Part shown: one piece after another, positions 1-10,141 of the stretch | Position numbering within the stretch: position 1 is the first letter of the stretch | How the letters are laid out: every line of letters begins with the position of its first letter | NCBI GenBank assembly: GCA_036346225.1 | Contig: JARFIW010001670.1 | Span: forward strand, 5,022,001 to 5,086,000 | Reading direction: 5' to 3' | DNA from: Platerodrilus igneus | Taxonomy: Eukaryota; Arthropoda; Insecta; Coleoptera; Lycidae | Length of the DNA: 64,000 nt | Made by a program: the position numbers and the translations under genes | The notes under the pieces: model-generated | What the model was told of the DNA's origin: nothing | Database searches by the model: none | Seen by the model: only the letters and a program-made list of their open reading frames with translations

Positions 1-475
1 CTCTTTGCTCTATAAGCAAACGTAACAAATAGTTTTCTTCGTCTAGCCATTGCATCTTTCGAGATAATCCTACGTTGTTTGGTATCAATTAATATTAGAA
101 TTTTCTCAGCTACCCAAATTTCTAGGAATTTTTTAGATTGCATCACCCCCAAGAGAGCTACCCCAATTTTAAGATTTTTTACCTGTAGCGACTTTTGAGC
201 GTCCTTATAAATTTTTTTATACATGTAGCACATCTTGTTAGTCTAGAATTTTATGTAGAATCCGAATCTGTAAATAGATTTAAAATCGAACCACCCCTTA
301 CCATTTTACACACACCCTCTAAATTATAAATTTCCTGCAGCTTATACCTAAAAGAAAATCTAAAAACCATTCTTAAAACTTTTTATTACAAACAATTTTT
401 ACTAATACAGTTTAAATTTGTAAACCACATTTCTAAATACATATTCACAATTTTTTATTTTCAACCTAGAACTTG

Positions 476-1257
476 TCATATCGGGTCATACTTATTAATA
501 TTTATTTCTAAATAGAGCACCTTTTCCAAAGACCAACCGGACTCGCATGTTTCAAATTCCTCTGATTTTGTTCGCATGGTTTCGGTTAAGACCTCGTACA
601 TATTTTCCAGATTACTAGAAGACGTTATAACCACATTTTTTGTGTTAAAGGATTTCACATCGGATTTCTCTTCTCCCATTTTGATGTAAACGCCATAGAG
701 TTCGCAGTAGACTTTTACTGCTGTATGTTGTATTCTTTTTTTATTAAGTAATCGAATAAATCGCTCTTTCTGCTTCCAAAGAAACTCGGACACTCCATCG
801 TCGACGCTGGCGTTATTTATGCGATAGCTAGCCATACGGTTGTTAAACGCTGTGCTAATCATTTCTACGCCATCTTCGCCAGTAGCGGTAACTGTGGCAT
901 TTTTATGTCTGTTGCTTCTCAAGTGTGCGGCATATGTATTCTTTTCCATCTCGAAATCGCATACTTTACACATAATTCGTGGTTGTTTCGTACAAGGTCC
1001 TTTAACAGCTGGCGGAGCTGAACGTTTACGGCTTAATGACATACCATGCTGTTTTCCTTGTGTCGCTGTAAGCTATCCATTCTCGTAAAAGCGATACCGC
1101 AAGTCCCACAGTTTAAGTACTTTGCTGTCGACGGATGTATAAGTTTAACCTTGGACGATGTTACACCACGACATTTGTTCTGGTGTCGTTTGAGAGCATC
1201 CCTCCTGGTAAAGTAGACGTCACAGGGCTCGCATTTAAAAACGTTTGCAGGTACCAT
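476..1257 (-). pseudogene. Zinc-finger protein with a conserved ININKY tail, left-arm copy (frameshifted)
   Basis: This is the mirror copy of the gene at 10941-11719. The ATG at 1257 opens a frame with a C2HC-type finger and a C2H2 finger (CGTCGIAFTRMDSLQRH). The frame is lost near 1048, where one A is missing from a run of A's compared with the right arm. The rest, in another frame down to 476, carries a third finger (CKVCDFEMEKNTYAAH, then H) and the C-terminal block ending GWSLEKVLYLEININKYDPI. Here the third finger is intact, whereas in the right arm it is broken by an indel. The frameshift could be real decay or an assembly error, because the two arms are broken at different places. Confidence 0.6.
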
Positions 1258-1426
1258 TTTAGTACAAAACAAAATCCACACTATAAGACTTGACTTGTAA
1301 GCGAACTAATTTATAACTAAAGAGTTTACTCTTGCGCACCTGCTTTATGTACCCTATAGAATGCAAACCGAAGGTTTCCGAAGATACCCGAACGAAGTTG
1401 AGGATTCAGCGGGGAACTAAATGACG

Positions 1427-1534
1427 TCATAATCCTCGCTGCTCGTCCAATACATTTAGCGCCAATGCATGCACCTGGTTCGCTTCGTCGATGGTGCGAA
1501 TGCCGTTAGTAAAAACATCGGAAACGTCTTCCAT
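1427..1534 (-). CDS. Conserved 35-residue ORF, unknown function (left-arm copy)
   Basis: A short ATG-started frame begins MEDVSDVFTNG, ends DEQRGL and overlaps an ATGACGTCAT palindrome at its stop. It is identical in the right arm (10664-10771) although most longer frames are broken by indels in one arm or the other. It is acidic, with no membrane segment. I do not recognise it. It could be a real small protein or part of a 5' leader of the zinc-finger gene that follows it. Confidence 0.35.
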   Translation of the reverse strand: MEDVSDVFTNGIRTIDEANQVHALALNVLDEQRGL

Positions 1535-1584
1535 GTTATACGGATCGCGTGCATATTAAATAATCCAAAAGGGTGATAGCACAC

Positions 1585-1601
1585 GCACACAAATTGTGTG
1601 C
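1585..1601. promoter_or_regulatory. Perfect 8+1+8 palindrome GCACACAA-A-TTGTGTGC
   Basis: A 17-nt perfect dyad lies about 50 nt upstream of the 35-codon ORF and is repeated in the right arm at 10598-10614. Its symmetry and position upstream of a gene suggest a binding site for a dimeric protein. No function can be shown. Confidence 0.35.
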
Positions 1602-1982
1602 AAGTCGTGTTGTAGAAGATGCAGTGCTACTATAACCAAAAACTTAATAAAAACACTTTAAACCATTACTAAGGAAATACCAACTTGTTGTCTACAGGAT
1701 ACTTACTAATAAAGCAATTTAATTTTAAATAACTTTTACGTCATATTTTAGGTAGGCTTGAATATTTTCTAAATGAATCACCGAGCGAAAGTATATGCTT
1801 AGCAGTATTAAAATTAACCATTAATTTCCCATTTTTACGGCCGTGGTTAATTATAGATTAAAATTTAATTTGTGCACGTTTGACCTTCTCGTAAACTAAC
1901 ATATTTTATAGCAACAATGCGTTGTATAATACACGCATACCCCTTCGCCGCGCTACTGCTATTCTTGTAATTGCTAGAAAAG

Positions 1983-2231
1983 TCACTCTTCTTTTACTGT
2001 TAGGACCGATGCAAGCATCATTTTTTTTATACTTTCTATAGCACATCGCGCACTTTTTTGTCTGATGATTAAATTTTGCTTCTGTAGGCTTTTACACTTT
2101 CGCATAGCGGTCGGCCGCACGTAATGATTTCTAGAACCGGTAAGTACTCGATATCGTCCAAATAGAGAATTAAATGCTCGATGTTCGTCAACTTCCGATT
2201 CCCTCGTAAAAGGTAGAAAAAACTCGGTCAA
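1983..2231 (-). pseudogene. Basic ORF, unknown, left-arm copy (shortened by a frameshift)
   Basis: This is the mirror of the 10016-10384 frame. It shares TRESEVDEHRAFNSLFGRYR and the lysine/arginine-rich stretch after it, then ends early because an indel near 1990 shifts the frame. The open frame has no ATG at its 5' end; the first ATG is internal (MRKCKSLQKQN). It has no recognisable domain. Confidence 0.3.
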
Positions 2232-2611
2232 TCATCCATTATACTTCGGCTCGCTCCCGTTCTGATAAATTTCAAACATTTTCAAACGACAATGGGCTGA
2301 CAATTTTTAAACCTCCGGGGGATCTTTAAGTCGTGATCAATTACACATCCGAGCTACGCGTAAACTGACATATTTTGTAGCAACTGTATAATACATGCAT
2401 ACTCCTTCTCTGCGCTACTGCTATTCTTGTAGTTGCTTGGAAAAGTCAGTCGCCCTTTTTACGGGTAGGGCCGCTAAAAAGCACCATTCCATACTTTCTT
2501 TATAAGTGTAGCACATCGCGCACTTTTTGTCAGATAATTAAATTTTGTTTATGTAGGCTTTTACACTTTCGCTTATTTAAACATCTAATACGATTGATTA
2601 ACCACTTTCGA

Positions 2612-2800
2612 TTATTTTAACGGATGCAACCATACATCCCACCGCACCGTTCTTTTTGAATCCAACGATCCTATGGGCTTCCACGCACTAACACCTGACG
2701 TATCTTTCCTACTATTTGTTAAACAAAAACTACCGGTATCGCCATTGTGGACGTAAACAGATGTTTGTGGATATGTACGAGAATATGTAACCATATGCAT
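2612..2800 (-). CDS. 62-codon ORF, unknown (left-arm copy)
   Basis: The ATG-started frame begins MHMVTYSRTYPQTSVYVHNG and contains SAWKPIGSLDSK. The same protein is read in the right arm (9446-9628), except that a 1-nt difference in an A-run changes the last ~13 residues. No signal peptide or domain is seen. It lies between duplicated non-coding modules of the element. Confidence 0.3.
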   Translation of the reverse strand: MHMVTYSRTYPQTSVYVHNGDTGSFCLTNSRKDTSGVSAWKPIGSLDSKRTVRWDVWLHPLK

Positions 2801-3044
2801 TAACCAGTCTAAGCTATTTTATTTAGTCCACGAAAATTATTATTTTTCTAAACCACAATTAATAATCGTCTTTATAGGTTCCACATTTCGATCATTACCC
2901 AATGGCTGGTGCTACGTACATGGAAACTTTAATTTCTTATTGGAGAGAATTCTTATTCTCCCGCGCACTGCTGCGTAGTTGCATGCCTACCCCTTTTGGA
3001 GGTATATGCTCGTTATAGGTTGTAAGACCCTCGGTTTTACTTAA

Positions 3045-3219
3045 CTACAATTCGTGAGACCCCTTTAATCTTTTTAATCGTATCTTTCTCGCCTACAATA
3101 CAGTAGGACTTAACATTACTACCAACAAATTCTAATACTGGATCCCCATTAAATACGTCTTTAATTTTCCCTACAACTTTTTTGTTGACAAGTGTTATAT
3201 TGTATTTATTATACGCGGG
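3045..3219 (-). pseudogene. C-terminal fragment of an unknown element gene (left arm)
   Basis: An open frame without a start runs to a stop at 3045 and contains VVGKIKDVFNGDPVLEFVG and KSYCIVGEKDTIKKIKG. It is followed by a segment (CCGAGGGTCTTACAACC then ATGCAACTACGC) that also follows the initiator-like gene, so the gene and the next gene's 5' end appear to have been duplicated as a block. The right-arm counterpart is at about 9030-9203. Confidence 0.4.
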
Positions 3220-3584
3220 TAGTCACTCTTTTAAGATAAATATATTTTGCTAGGTATCAACTAATATTAAATTTTTCTAGGGACCCCAAATCTGTAAACA
3301 GATTTTAAATAGGACCACCCCATACAAAGTTATGCGTTTTAAAGACTAATTTTTACCCATCTTTATTTAACTCCATCTTTAAAACCTTTTTCGCTAACCA
3401 AGACATATGCCTTAGCCAACCATCTCCCGAGAAATCTAAAACCTCCGTGTCCCGCGAATACCACGTGGAGATAACACGTATACTCTGTCAACCAGGATAG
3501 AAGCCGGAAGGATTTGGAAGGTGGGAGAAGAACTTAAAAATTATGGACTCTTAAAACTAATTTATACAAATATAAACAACTATC

Positions 3585-3935
3585 TTATATCTTTACGCCC
3601 CATGCGTAGATTGTTGTACTATTAGGAATGATGTACCTTTTGTCATCTTCCCTCGATAAACTAATTTTATTAATAAGCTGCGTATGCAAATCGTATTTTT
3701 TACTCCGGATACATACGCAGGCAAGTACTCGATACCATCCAAATAAAGAATTGGATGCTTGGTGACTGTTAACATCCGCTTCCCTCGTGCACGCCCAGAC
3801 ACATCCCAGCCCATGAGCACCCCTGCGCATGCACACCCCCTGCCCATGCGCACCCCTGCGCGTACGCACCCCTACCCATGCGCGCTGCCCATGCGCACCC
3901 CTCTCTGTGCGACTGCTATTTCGTGGTAACGTCAC
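3585..3935 (-). other. Open frame over a GC-rich minisatellite, unknown (left arm)
   Basis: An open frame without an ATG start covers a GC-rich repeat (GGTGCGCATGGGCAG-like) and then a stretch with TREADVNSHQASNSLFGWYR, which aligns with TRESEVDEHRAFNSLFGRYR at 2231-2106. Another frame of the same DNA (LTVTKHPILYLDGIEYLP) also aligns with its paralogue, so I cannot say which frame, if either, is coding. The right-arm mirror is at 8313-8669. Confidence 0.25.
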
Positions 3936-4062
3936 AGCCTTTTATAAATAAAGAACAATGTTATATACTATTATAAAATGTTTATTCTGACATTATACAC
4001 AACAAATTTAAAAATATTTAATGCCAAGCATGGAGTCATTTAAACTTAATTTTAATATAAAG

Positions 4063-4434
4063 TTATACATAGAAGACAGTCCTTTCTTTATGTTTGTTTG
4101 CAGTGGTTTTAATTTTATCTAATTTTATTCGCAGCTTAAAATTTAAATCGACACCCAAGTCTTCTATCTCCTTTTCTAACCAATAGTTTGATACATAAAG
4201 ACCGTCTAGGTTTTCGAATTGTAAAATGTACCGAAGTTTGCCTCTATATTTAAAGTCTTTGATTCCGCCGACAACCAGATCCATTCCTTCGTGTAATTCT
4301 TGCAGCTTGTGACAATCTTTTAATCGCAGCTTTCCCACTATATCCTGCATACGTATCTTGTTAGCTTGATCGACTTCTTCTTGTCGGTATTGGAGGAAAT
4401 CCTTTTTCTCCCACAGACTGTTGCGTAGTTGCAT
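4063..4434 (-). CDS. Intact 123-residue ORF of the element, unknown function (left arm)
   Basis: It starts at an ATG in AACATGCAACTACGC and runs without interruption to a stop after ERTVFYV. The protein is charged and probably helical, with many Lys, Glu and Asp. It holds RYILQFENLDGLYVSNYWLE in its C-terminal half and has no membrane segment. In the right arm (7815-8185) the same gene is broken by loss of one G in a GGG run. It lies directly downstream of the initiator-like gene, about 70 nt from its stop, which suggests functional coupling. A degenerate second copy of its 5' end occurs near 2960-2990. I do not recognise the family. Confidence 0.5.
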   Translation of the reverse strand: MQLRNSLWEKKDFLQYRQEEVDQANKIRMQDIVGKLRLKDCHKLQELHEGMDLVVGGIKDFKYRGKLRYILQFENLDGLYVSNYWLEKEIEDLGVDLNFKLRIKLDKIKTTANKHKERTVFYV

Positions 4435-4503
4435 GTTCACCACTTTTGGGAATATATGGTTGTTATAGGTTGTAAGACCCTCGGTTTTAAATGATCCAAA
4501 AGG

Positions 4504-5482
4504 TTATTTACTAGGCAAATATACAATGTTTAACGGACCCCCTTTGCGTGTGGTGTACGCAAAGATTACGAAACCCGCATTCCTTAGTTCGTCTTTGTTA
4601 TCTGCCATTTTGATAAATACGTTTTTAGAATAACCTTTTAAAAAATATACGGATTTAGTACCATCCTTTTCCGCAAGGACGCCTACATAACTAAAAGAGT
4701 CTTTTTTACTAACCACAAATGCATACAACTTGTAGAAACCAGATGCATCTAAGTCAGTCCATCGGCACATAAAATAATCTTTTAATTCTTCCTCATTTTC
4801 TCTAATAAGATGTTCTTTGTCTAACACATCTTTGTATTGATCGCGTATTGTCGCAGTGTTTTCCATGTAGTCCAATTTTCGCCTTTTGCATCCAGTTCCT
4901 CTAATTCCAGTTGTCTTTTCCTTCCACTTACAGCGTATGGTATACATAATGGGGCAATTTCCTTTAGCGTAAACGGATAGAGTTTACTACCAATATTTAC
5001 GCGTTGTCGTACAACCTCTGGACGAATGTTAAGCGTATCTATCAATCCCAAGTCCGAAATTACTATTTCTTTTGGAATTGTAGAATATGGTGTGGCAGAT
5101 TGTGTAAAATATGTACTACCTGCTTTAATGTAGCACTTGTGTAAGATTTTATTTTATCTTGGACATCCTCCTCTACTATCTCCAAATAATTTACAGGTAA
5201 ATAGTTAAAACTAAAAGCCGAAAGCACATACTTTATCAATTTTTCCTTTTCCTCTGGTTTTTTGGACAACTTAATTTGCAAGCCTGTCAATTTCTTTGTA
5301 TTGCCATTCCCCCAATACACGTACTGTAGCAGGTTATTATACACTAAACAGCAGCTATTTTGTAGCTTGTCCGATAGCTTACTCCACATTTTGGTAAGTG
5401 GTACCGAGTACATTGGCGCCTTTAGGAAGTATAACTTACTATCTTCCAATAAGGTTAAACAGTCTTTTAAGGGTTTATACAC
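4504..5482 (-). pseudogene. Replication-initiator-like gene, 3' two-thirds only (left arm)
   Basis: This is the inverted partial copy of the gene at 5806-7745. It starts at the arm boundary in the middle of the protein (MYKPLKDCLTLLEDSKLYF) and lacks the N-terminal half, including the residues that look catalytic. It is split over three frames: 5482-5063, 5051-4821 and 4947-4504. The last part is intact to the stop, whereas the right arm has a TAA within KSVYFL. It cannot be a functional initiator on its own. Confidence 0.55.
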
Positions 5483-5490
5483 CCGTTCCG

Positions 5491-5568
5491 CATGTGGTCA
5501 TGTGGTCATGTGGTCATGGTCAGGTGGTCATGTGGTCATATGGTCTTATGGTCATGTGGTTATGTGAG
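5491..5568 (+). repeat. GTGGTCAT tandem repeat at the inner edge of the left arm
   Basis: About nine imperfect copies of CATGTGGT lie exactly at the junction between the left arm and the unique centre. A short-period repeat at a palindrome boundary is what would be expected at a template switch or fold-back junction. No counterpart exists at the right arm's inner edge. Confidence 0.8.
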
Positions 5569-5805
5569 CAGGGAGATTAAATTTGGTATATAAGGAACCT
5601 ACATATATCCGGACATATGTTGATGCGCAACCCTGCCGACCTAGGTCGGATAACAAAACAGTTCCTAAACCAGAGAATGTAAGCGATATGGCGGTATCCG
5701 ACATATTCGACTATTTTCGGTAATATACGCCCCACTCTGTAGGATACATAAGGGAACAAATTTTCGTATTCAATTTAGTATTTGACGGTAGCTAGAACGG
5801 TAAAC
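5569..5805 (+). promoter_or_regulatory. Likely promoter and 5' leader of the initiator-like gene
   Basis: This segment is unique to the centre. It has a TATA-like GGTATATAAGG at about 5585-5595, a second AT-rich TACATAAGG at about 5747-5755, and ends in TAAACATGAG, a good insect start context. Nothing coding is seen on the + strand here. The promoter role is inferred from position and the TATA motif. Confidence 0.4.
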
Positions 5806-7745
5806 ATGAGCGTCTCCAAGGTGATTAACGTTTCTCAACTTCTTGGGAATAAAGTGAAACCGACAAATGAGCGATTTGGATTATGGCTGTTGGCAGAAAA
5901 TATGTGCAACAATAATCTGGTGACAGATATTGGTAATATTTGTTATGTCGAAGGCGAAAAGATGCTGGCTGGCGGACTACACACACCAATTACAGAACCA
6001 TTTTGTGACAATATAATGTTGGTTAAAATTTGCGATCTTTCTGACACCGAACAAGCATCTGCAAACAAACGGATGTTTATCCTAAAAAAAGAAATTTGTG
6101 GTGCATTTAACAGCTATCTACGAAGAAAGTTCAACCGATTTGTTTCCGCTAGGCATGGTGTTAAAGCTAAGCTTCCGTTTTCTCTGGAAAGCAGTAACAA
6201 GATAGGCCAGAGAGTAAAAGAAATTATCGGAAAAGAAGACCTCGAATGCATTAATAAAAAATTTCCAAAATCCTATATGTGTTCCATACAAAGTGGAACT
6301 AGCAGATGTTAAGTTGGAAACTTTATTGGAGGAACTACCAGATATATTAGACGAAGTCGAAAAGATTATTTCTATCTTTTGACATGGATGTAACCCAAGA
6401 TTTTGCAGGCATATTTAGCAAGATGGAGATGTGTAATTATTTAACTACAAAGCATAACTTTTGCTATAAGGGAGAATACGAAGAAAAGTGTAATATTATA
6501 GTTGACAACGATAAAACTGCGGGGATTGATTGTTTAACATGGCTAACAACCAATGCAAGAATTAAGATTTACAACAAATTTGTGTGCCAGATAACAAGTC
6601 CTGGTGTTAATAAACAACTTGGCAATCATATACTAGATTTTTTACGTTGTCCAGATGTACGTTTAAGGAAACATTTGCGTCTACTTTGGCCAAAGAACAT
6701 GGTATTACGCGATTGGAAGCGACAATATACAACTGTGCAATTGGAAGCTATGTCAGTGCGGAACGGTGTATAAACCCTTAAAAGACTGTTTAACCTTATT
6801 GGAAGATAGTAAGTTATACTTCCTAAAGGCGCCAATGTACTCGGTACCACTTACCAAAATGTGGAGTAAGCTATCGGACAAGCTACAAAATAGCTGCTGT
6901 TTAGTGTATAGTAACCTGCTACAGTACGTGTATTGGGGGAATGGCAATACAAAGAAATTGACAGGCTTGCAAATTAAGTTGTCCAAAAAACCAGAGGAAA
7001 AGGAAAATTGATAAAGTATGTGCTTTCGGCTTTTAGTTTTAACTATTTACCTGTAAATTATTTGGAGATAGTAGAGGAGGATGTCCAAGATAAAATAAAA
7101 ATCTTACACAAGTGCTACATTAAAGCAGGTAGTACATATTTTACACAATCTGCCACACCATATTCTACAATTCCAAAAGAAATAGTAATTTCGGACTTGG
7201 GATTGATAGATACGCTTAACATTCGTCCAGAGGTTGTACGACAACGCGTAAATATTGGTAGTAAACTCTATCCGTTTACGCTAAAGGAAATTGCCCCATT
7301 ATGTATACCATACACTGTAAGTGGAAGGAAAAGACAACTGGAATTAGAGGAAATGGATGCAAAAAGGCGAAAATTGGACTACATGGAAAACACTGCGACA
7401 ATACGCGATCAATACAAAGATGTGTTAGACAAAGAACATCTTATTAGAGAAAATGAGGAAGAATTAAAAGATTATTTTATGTGCCGATGGACTGACTTAG
7501 ATGCATCTGGTTTCTACAAGTTGTATGCATTTGTGGTTAGTAAAAAAGACTCTTTTAGTTATGTAGGCGTCCTTGCGGAAAAGGATGGTACTAAATCCGT
7601 ATATTTTTTATAAGGTTATTCTAAAAACGTATTTATCAAAATGGCAGATAACAAAGACGAACTAAGGAATGCGGGTTTCGTAACCTTGGCGTACACCACA
7701 CGCAAAGGGGGTCCGTTAAACATTGTATATTTGCCTAGTAAATAA
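5806..7745 (+). pseudogene. Replication-initiator-like protein (Rep_trans-like layout), frameshifted
   Basis: The ATG at 5806 opens the gene, and the protein is spread over several frames to a stop at about 7743-7745. The N-terminal ~170 residues are of unknown type. Frame changes occur near 6285, near 6380, near 6690-6760 and near 7005, and an in-frame TAA lies at about 7611. The middle part has an Asp-rich strand (DMDVTQDF), then KIYNKFVCQI and ITRLEATIY. That order (strand with Asp, RIYDK-like, W/TRxE-like) resembles replication initiation factors of the Rep_trans type (PF02486), which nick DNA for rolling-circle replication; this is inference from motif order. The C-terminal third is Lys/Glu-rich with KRRKLDYMENT. 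The codon frame is clear, so this was a real gene. It starts in the unique centre and runs into the right arm. Confidence 0.55.
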
Positions 7746-7814
7746 CCTTTTGGATCATTTAAAACCGAGGGTCTTACAACCTATAACAACCATATATTCC
7801 CAAAAGTGGTGAAC

Positions 7815-8185
7815 ATGCAACTACGCAACAGTCTGTGGGAGAAAAAGGATTTCCTCCAATACCGACAAGAAGAAGTCGATCAAGCTAACAAGATACGTAT
7901 GCAGGATATAGTGGAAAGCTGCGATTAAAAGATTGTCACAAGCTGCAAGAATTACACGAAGGAATGGATCTGGTTGTCGGTGGAATCAAAGACTTTAAAT
8001 ATAGAGGCAAACTTCGGTACATTTTACAATTCGAAAACCTAGACGGTCTTTATGTATCAAACTATTGGTTAGAAAAGGAGATAGAAGACTTGGGTGTCGA
8101 TTTAAATTTTAAGCTGCGAATAAAATTAGATAAAATTAAAACCACTGCAAACAAACATAAAGAAAGGACTGTCTTCTATGTATAA
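7815..8185 (+). pseudogene. Unknown element gene, right-arm copy broken by a 1-nt deletion
   Basis: This is the mirror of 4063-4434. The ATG at 7815 is kept (MQLRNSLWEKKDF) but one G is missing near 7911 (GTGGAAAGC against GTGGGAAAGC), so the C-terminal part (MDLVVGGIKDFKYRGKLRY) is in another frame. It follows the initiator-like gene by about 70 nt. Homopolymer loss is also a common assembly error, so the break may not be real. Confidence 0.45.
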
Positions 8186-8312
8186 CTTTGTATTAAAATT
8201 AAGTTTAAATGACTCCATGCTTGATATTAAATATTTTTAAATTTGTTATGTATAATGTCAGAATAAACATTTTATAATAGTATATAACATTGTTCTTTAT
8301 TTATAAAAGGCT

Positions 8313-8669
8313 GTGACGTTACCACGAAATAGCAGTCGCACAGAGAGGGGTGCGCATGGGCAGCGCGTATGGGTAGGGGTGCGTACGCGCAGGGGTGCGC
8401 ATGGGCAGGGGGTGTGCATGCGCAGGGGTGCTCATGGGCTGGGATGTGTCTGGGCGTGCACGAGGGAAGCGGATGTTAACAGTCACCAAGCATCCAATTC
8501 TTTATTTGGATGGTATCGAGTACTTGCCTGCGTATGTATCCGGAGTAAAAAATACGATTTGCATACGCAGCTTATTAATAAAATTAGTTTATCGAGGGAA
8601 GATGACAAAAGGTACATCATTCCTAATAGTACAACAATCTACGCATGGGGGCGTAAAGATATAAGATAG
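8313..8669 (+). other. Open frame over a GC-rich minisatellite (right-arm mirror), unknown
   Basis: This mirrors 3585-3935. The first ~110 nt are GC-rich repeats of the type GGGGTGCGCATGGGCAG, striking against the AT-rich surroundings. After them comes the segment paralogous to 10062-10120. It has no ATG at the 5' end, and two overlapping frames are open. The coding status is unclear. Confidence 0.25.
8340..8450 (+). repeat. GC-rich minisatellite (GGGTGCGCATGGGCA-like), mirrored at about 3790-3905
   Basis: Roughly six imperfect 16-18 nt units rich in GGGGTGCGCATGGG alternate with GCGTATGGGTA-type variants. The mirror array in the left arm has the same units, so it existed before the arms duplicated. 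Confidence 0.7.
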
Positions 8670-8719
8670 TTGTTTATATTTGTATATATTAGTTTTAAGA
8701 TTCCATAATTTTTAAGTTC

Positions 8720-8888
8720 TTCTCCCACCTTCCAAATCCTTCCGGCTTCTATCCTGGTTGACAGAGTATACGTGTTATCTCCACGTGGTATTCGCGGGAC
8801 ACGGAGGTTTTAGATTTCTCGGGAGATGGTTGGCTAAGGCATATGTCTTGGTTAGCGAAAAAGGTTTTAAAGATGGAGTTAAATAAAG
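8720..8888 (+). pseudogene. Possible gene fragment ending GFRFLGRWLAKAYVLV...
   Basis: An open frame without a start codon ends in a stop at about 8886. It contains GFRFLGRWLAKAYVLVSEKG, which looks protein-like, and its mirror lies at about 3360-3530. It is probably a relic of a longer gene in the element. No family is recognised. Confidence 0.25.
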
Positions 8889-9029
8889 ATGGGTAAAAAT
8901 TAGTCTTTAAAACGCATAACTTTGTATGGGGTGGTCCTATTTAAAATCTTATTTACAGTTTTGGGGTCCCTAGAAAAATTTAACATTAGTTGATACCTAG
9001 AAAATAATTTTTTTTTTAAAAGAGTGACT

Positions 9030-9203
9030 ACCCGCGTATAATAAATACAATATAACAACTTGTCAACAAAAAGTTGTAGGAAAATTAAAGACGTATTTAA
9101 TGGGGATCCAGTATTAGAATTTGTTGGTAGTAATGTTAAGTCCTACTGTATTGTAGGCGAGAAAGATACGATTAAAAAGATTAAAGGGTCTCACGAATTG
9201 TAG
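9030..9203 (+). pseudogene. C-terminal fragment of an unknown element gene (right arm)
   Basis: This mirrors 3045-3219, with KDVFNGDPVLEFVG and IVGEKDTIKKIKG. The right copy loses frame near 9055-9085, where A- and G-runs differ from the left arm. It is followed at 9212 by a second copy of the AAACCGAGGGTCTTACAACC segment that also lies at 7760, and then by a degenerate MQLR start at about 9262. Confidence 0.4.
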
Positions 9204-9445
9204 TTAAGTAAAACCGAGGGTCTTACAACCTATAACGAGCATATACCTCCAAAAGGGTAGGCATGCAACTACGCAGCAGTGCGCGGAGAATAAGAATTCT
9301 CTCCAATAAGAAATTAAAGTTTCCATGTACGTAGCACCAGCCATTGGGTAATGATCGAAATGTGGAACCTATAAAGACGATTATTAATTGTGGTTTAGAA
9401 AAATAATAATTTTCGTGGACTAAATAAAATAGCTTAGACTGGTTA

Positions 9446-9628
9446 ATGCATATGGTTACATATTCTCGTACATATCCACAAACATCTGTTTACGTCCACA
9501 ATGGCGATACCGGTAGTTTTTGTTTAACAAATAGTAGGAAAGATACGTCAGGTGTTAGTGCGTGGAAGCCCATAGGATCGTTGGATTCAAAAGAACGGTG
9601 CGGTGGGATGTATGGTTGCATCCGTTAA
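9446..9628 (+). CDS. 60-codon ORF, unknown (right-arm copy)
   Basis: It starts MHMVTYSRTYPQTSVYVHNG and is identical to the left-arm ORF (2800-2612) for about 48 codons. A 4-A instead of 5-A run then shifts the last residues. It has no recognised domain. Confidence 0.3.
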   Translation: MHMVTYSRTYPQTSVYVHNGDTGSFCLTNSRKDTSGVSAWKPIGSLDSKERCGGMYGCIR

Positions 9629-10141
9629 AATAATCGAAAGTGGTTAATCAATCGTATTAGATGTTTAAATAAGCGAAAGTGTAAAAGCCTACATAAACAA
9701 AATTTAATTATCTGACAAAAAGTGCGCGATGTGCTACACTTATAAAGAAAGTATGGAATGGTGCTTTTTAGCGGCCCTACCCGTAAAAAGGGCGACTGAC
9801 TTTTCCAAGCAACTACAAGAATAGCAGTAGCGCAGAGAAGGAGTATGCATGTATTATACAGTTGCTACAAAATATGTCAGTTTACGCGTAGCTCGGATGT
9901 GTAATTGATCACGACTTAAAGATCCCCCGGAGGTTTAAAAATTGTCAGCCCATTGTCGTTTGAAAAATGTTTGGAAATTTATCAGAACGGGAGCGAGCCG
10001 AAGTATAATGGATGATTGACCGAGTTTTTTCTACCTTTTACGAGGGAATCGGAAGTTGACGAACATCGAGCATTTAATTCTCTATTTGGACGATATCGAG
10101 TACTTACCGGTTCTAGAAATCATTACGTGCGGCCGACCGCT

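Larger units (their letters stand above)
1..5492 (-). repeat. Left arm of the giant inverted repeat
   Basis: This is the reverse complement of 6757-12195, nearly identical apart from scattered substitutions and 1-3 nt indels. It stops abruptly at about 5492, within the coding sequence of the initiator-like gene, right at the start of a GTGGTCAT repeat. It holds about 50 nt (about 1816-1865) that the right arm lacks. At position 1 the match is still running, so the arm continues upstream of the window. Confidence 0.85.

Noticed and set aside
840..1088. 82-codon frame on the + strand, and its mirror at 10982-11356
   Set aside because: It is the antisense of the zinc-finger gene, which has clear motifs on the other strand.
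5262..5580. + strand frames over the left arm's inner end, some with a GTGGTCAT-encoded tail
   Set aside because: They are antisense to the initiator-like gene and extended only by the microrepeat.
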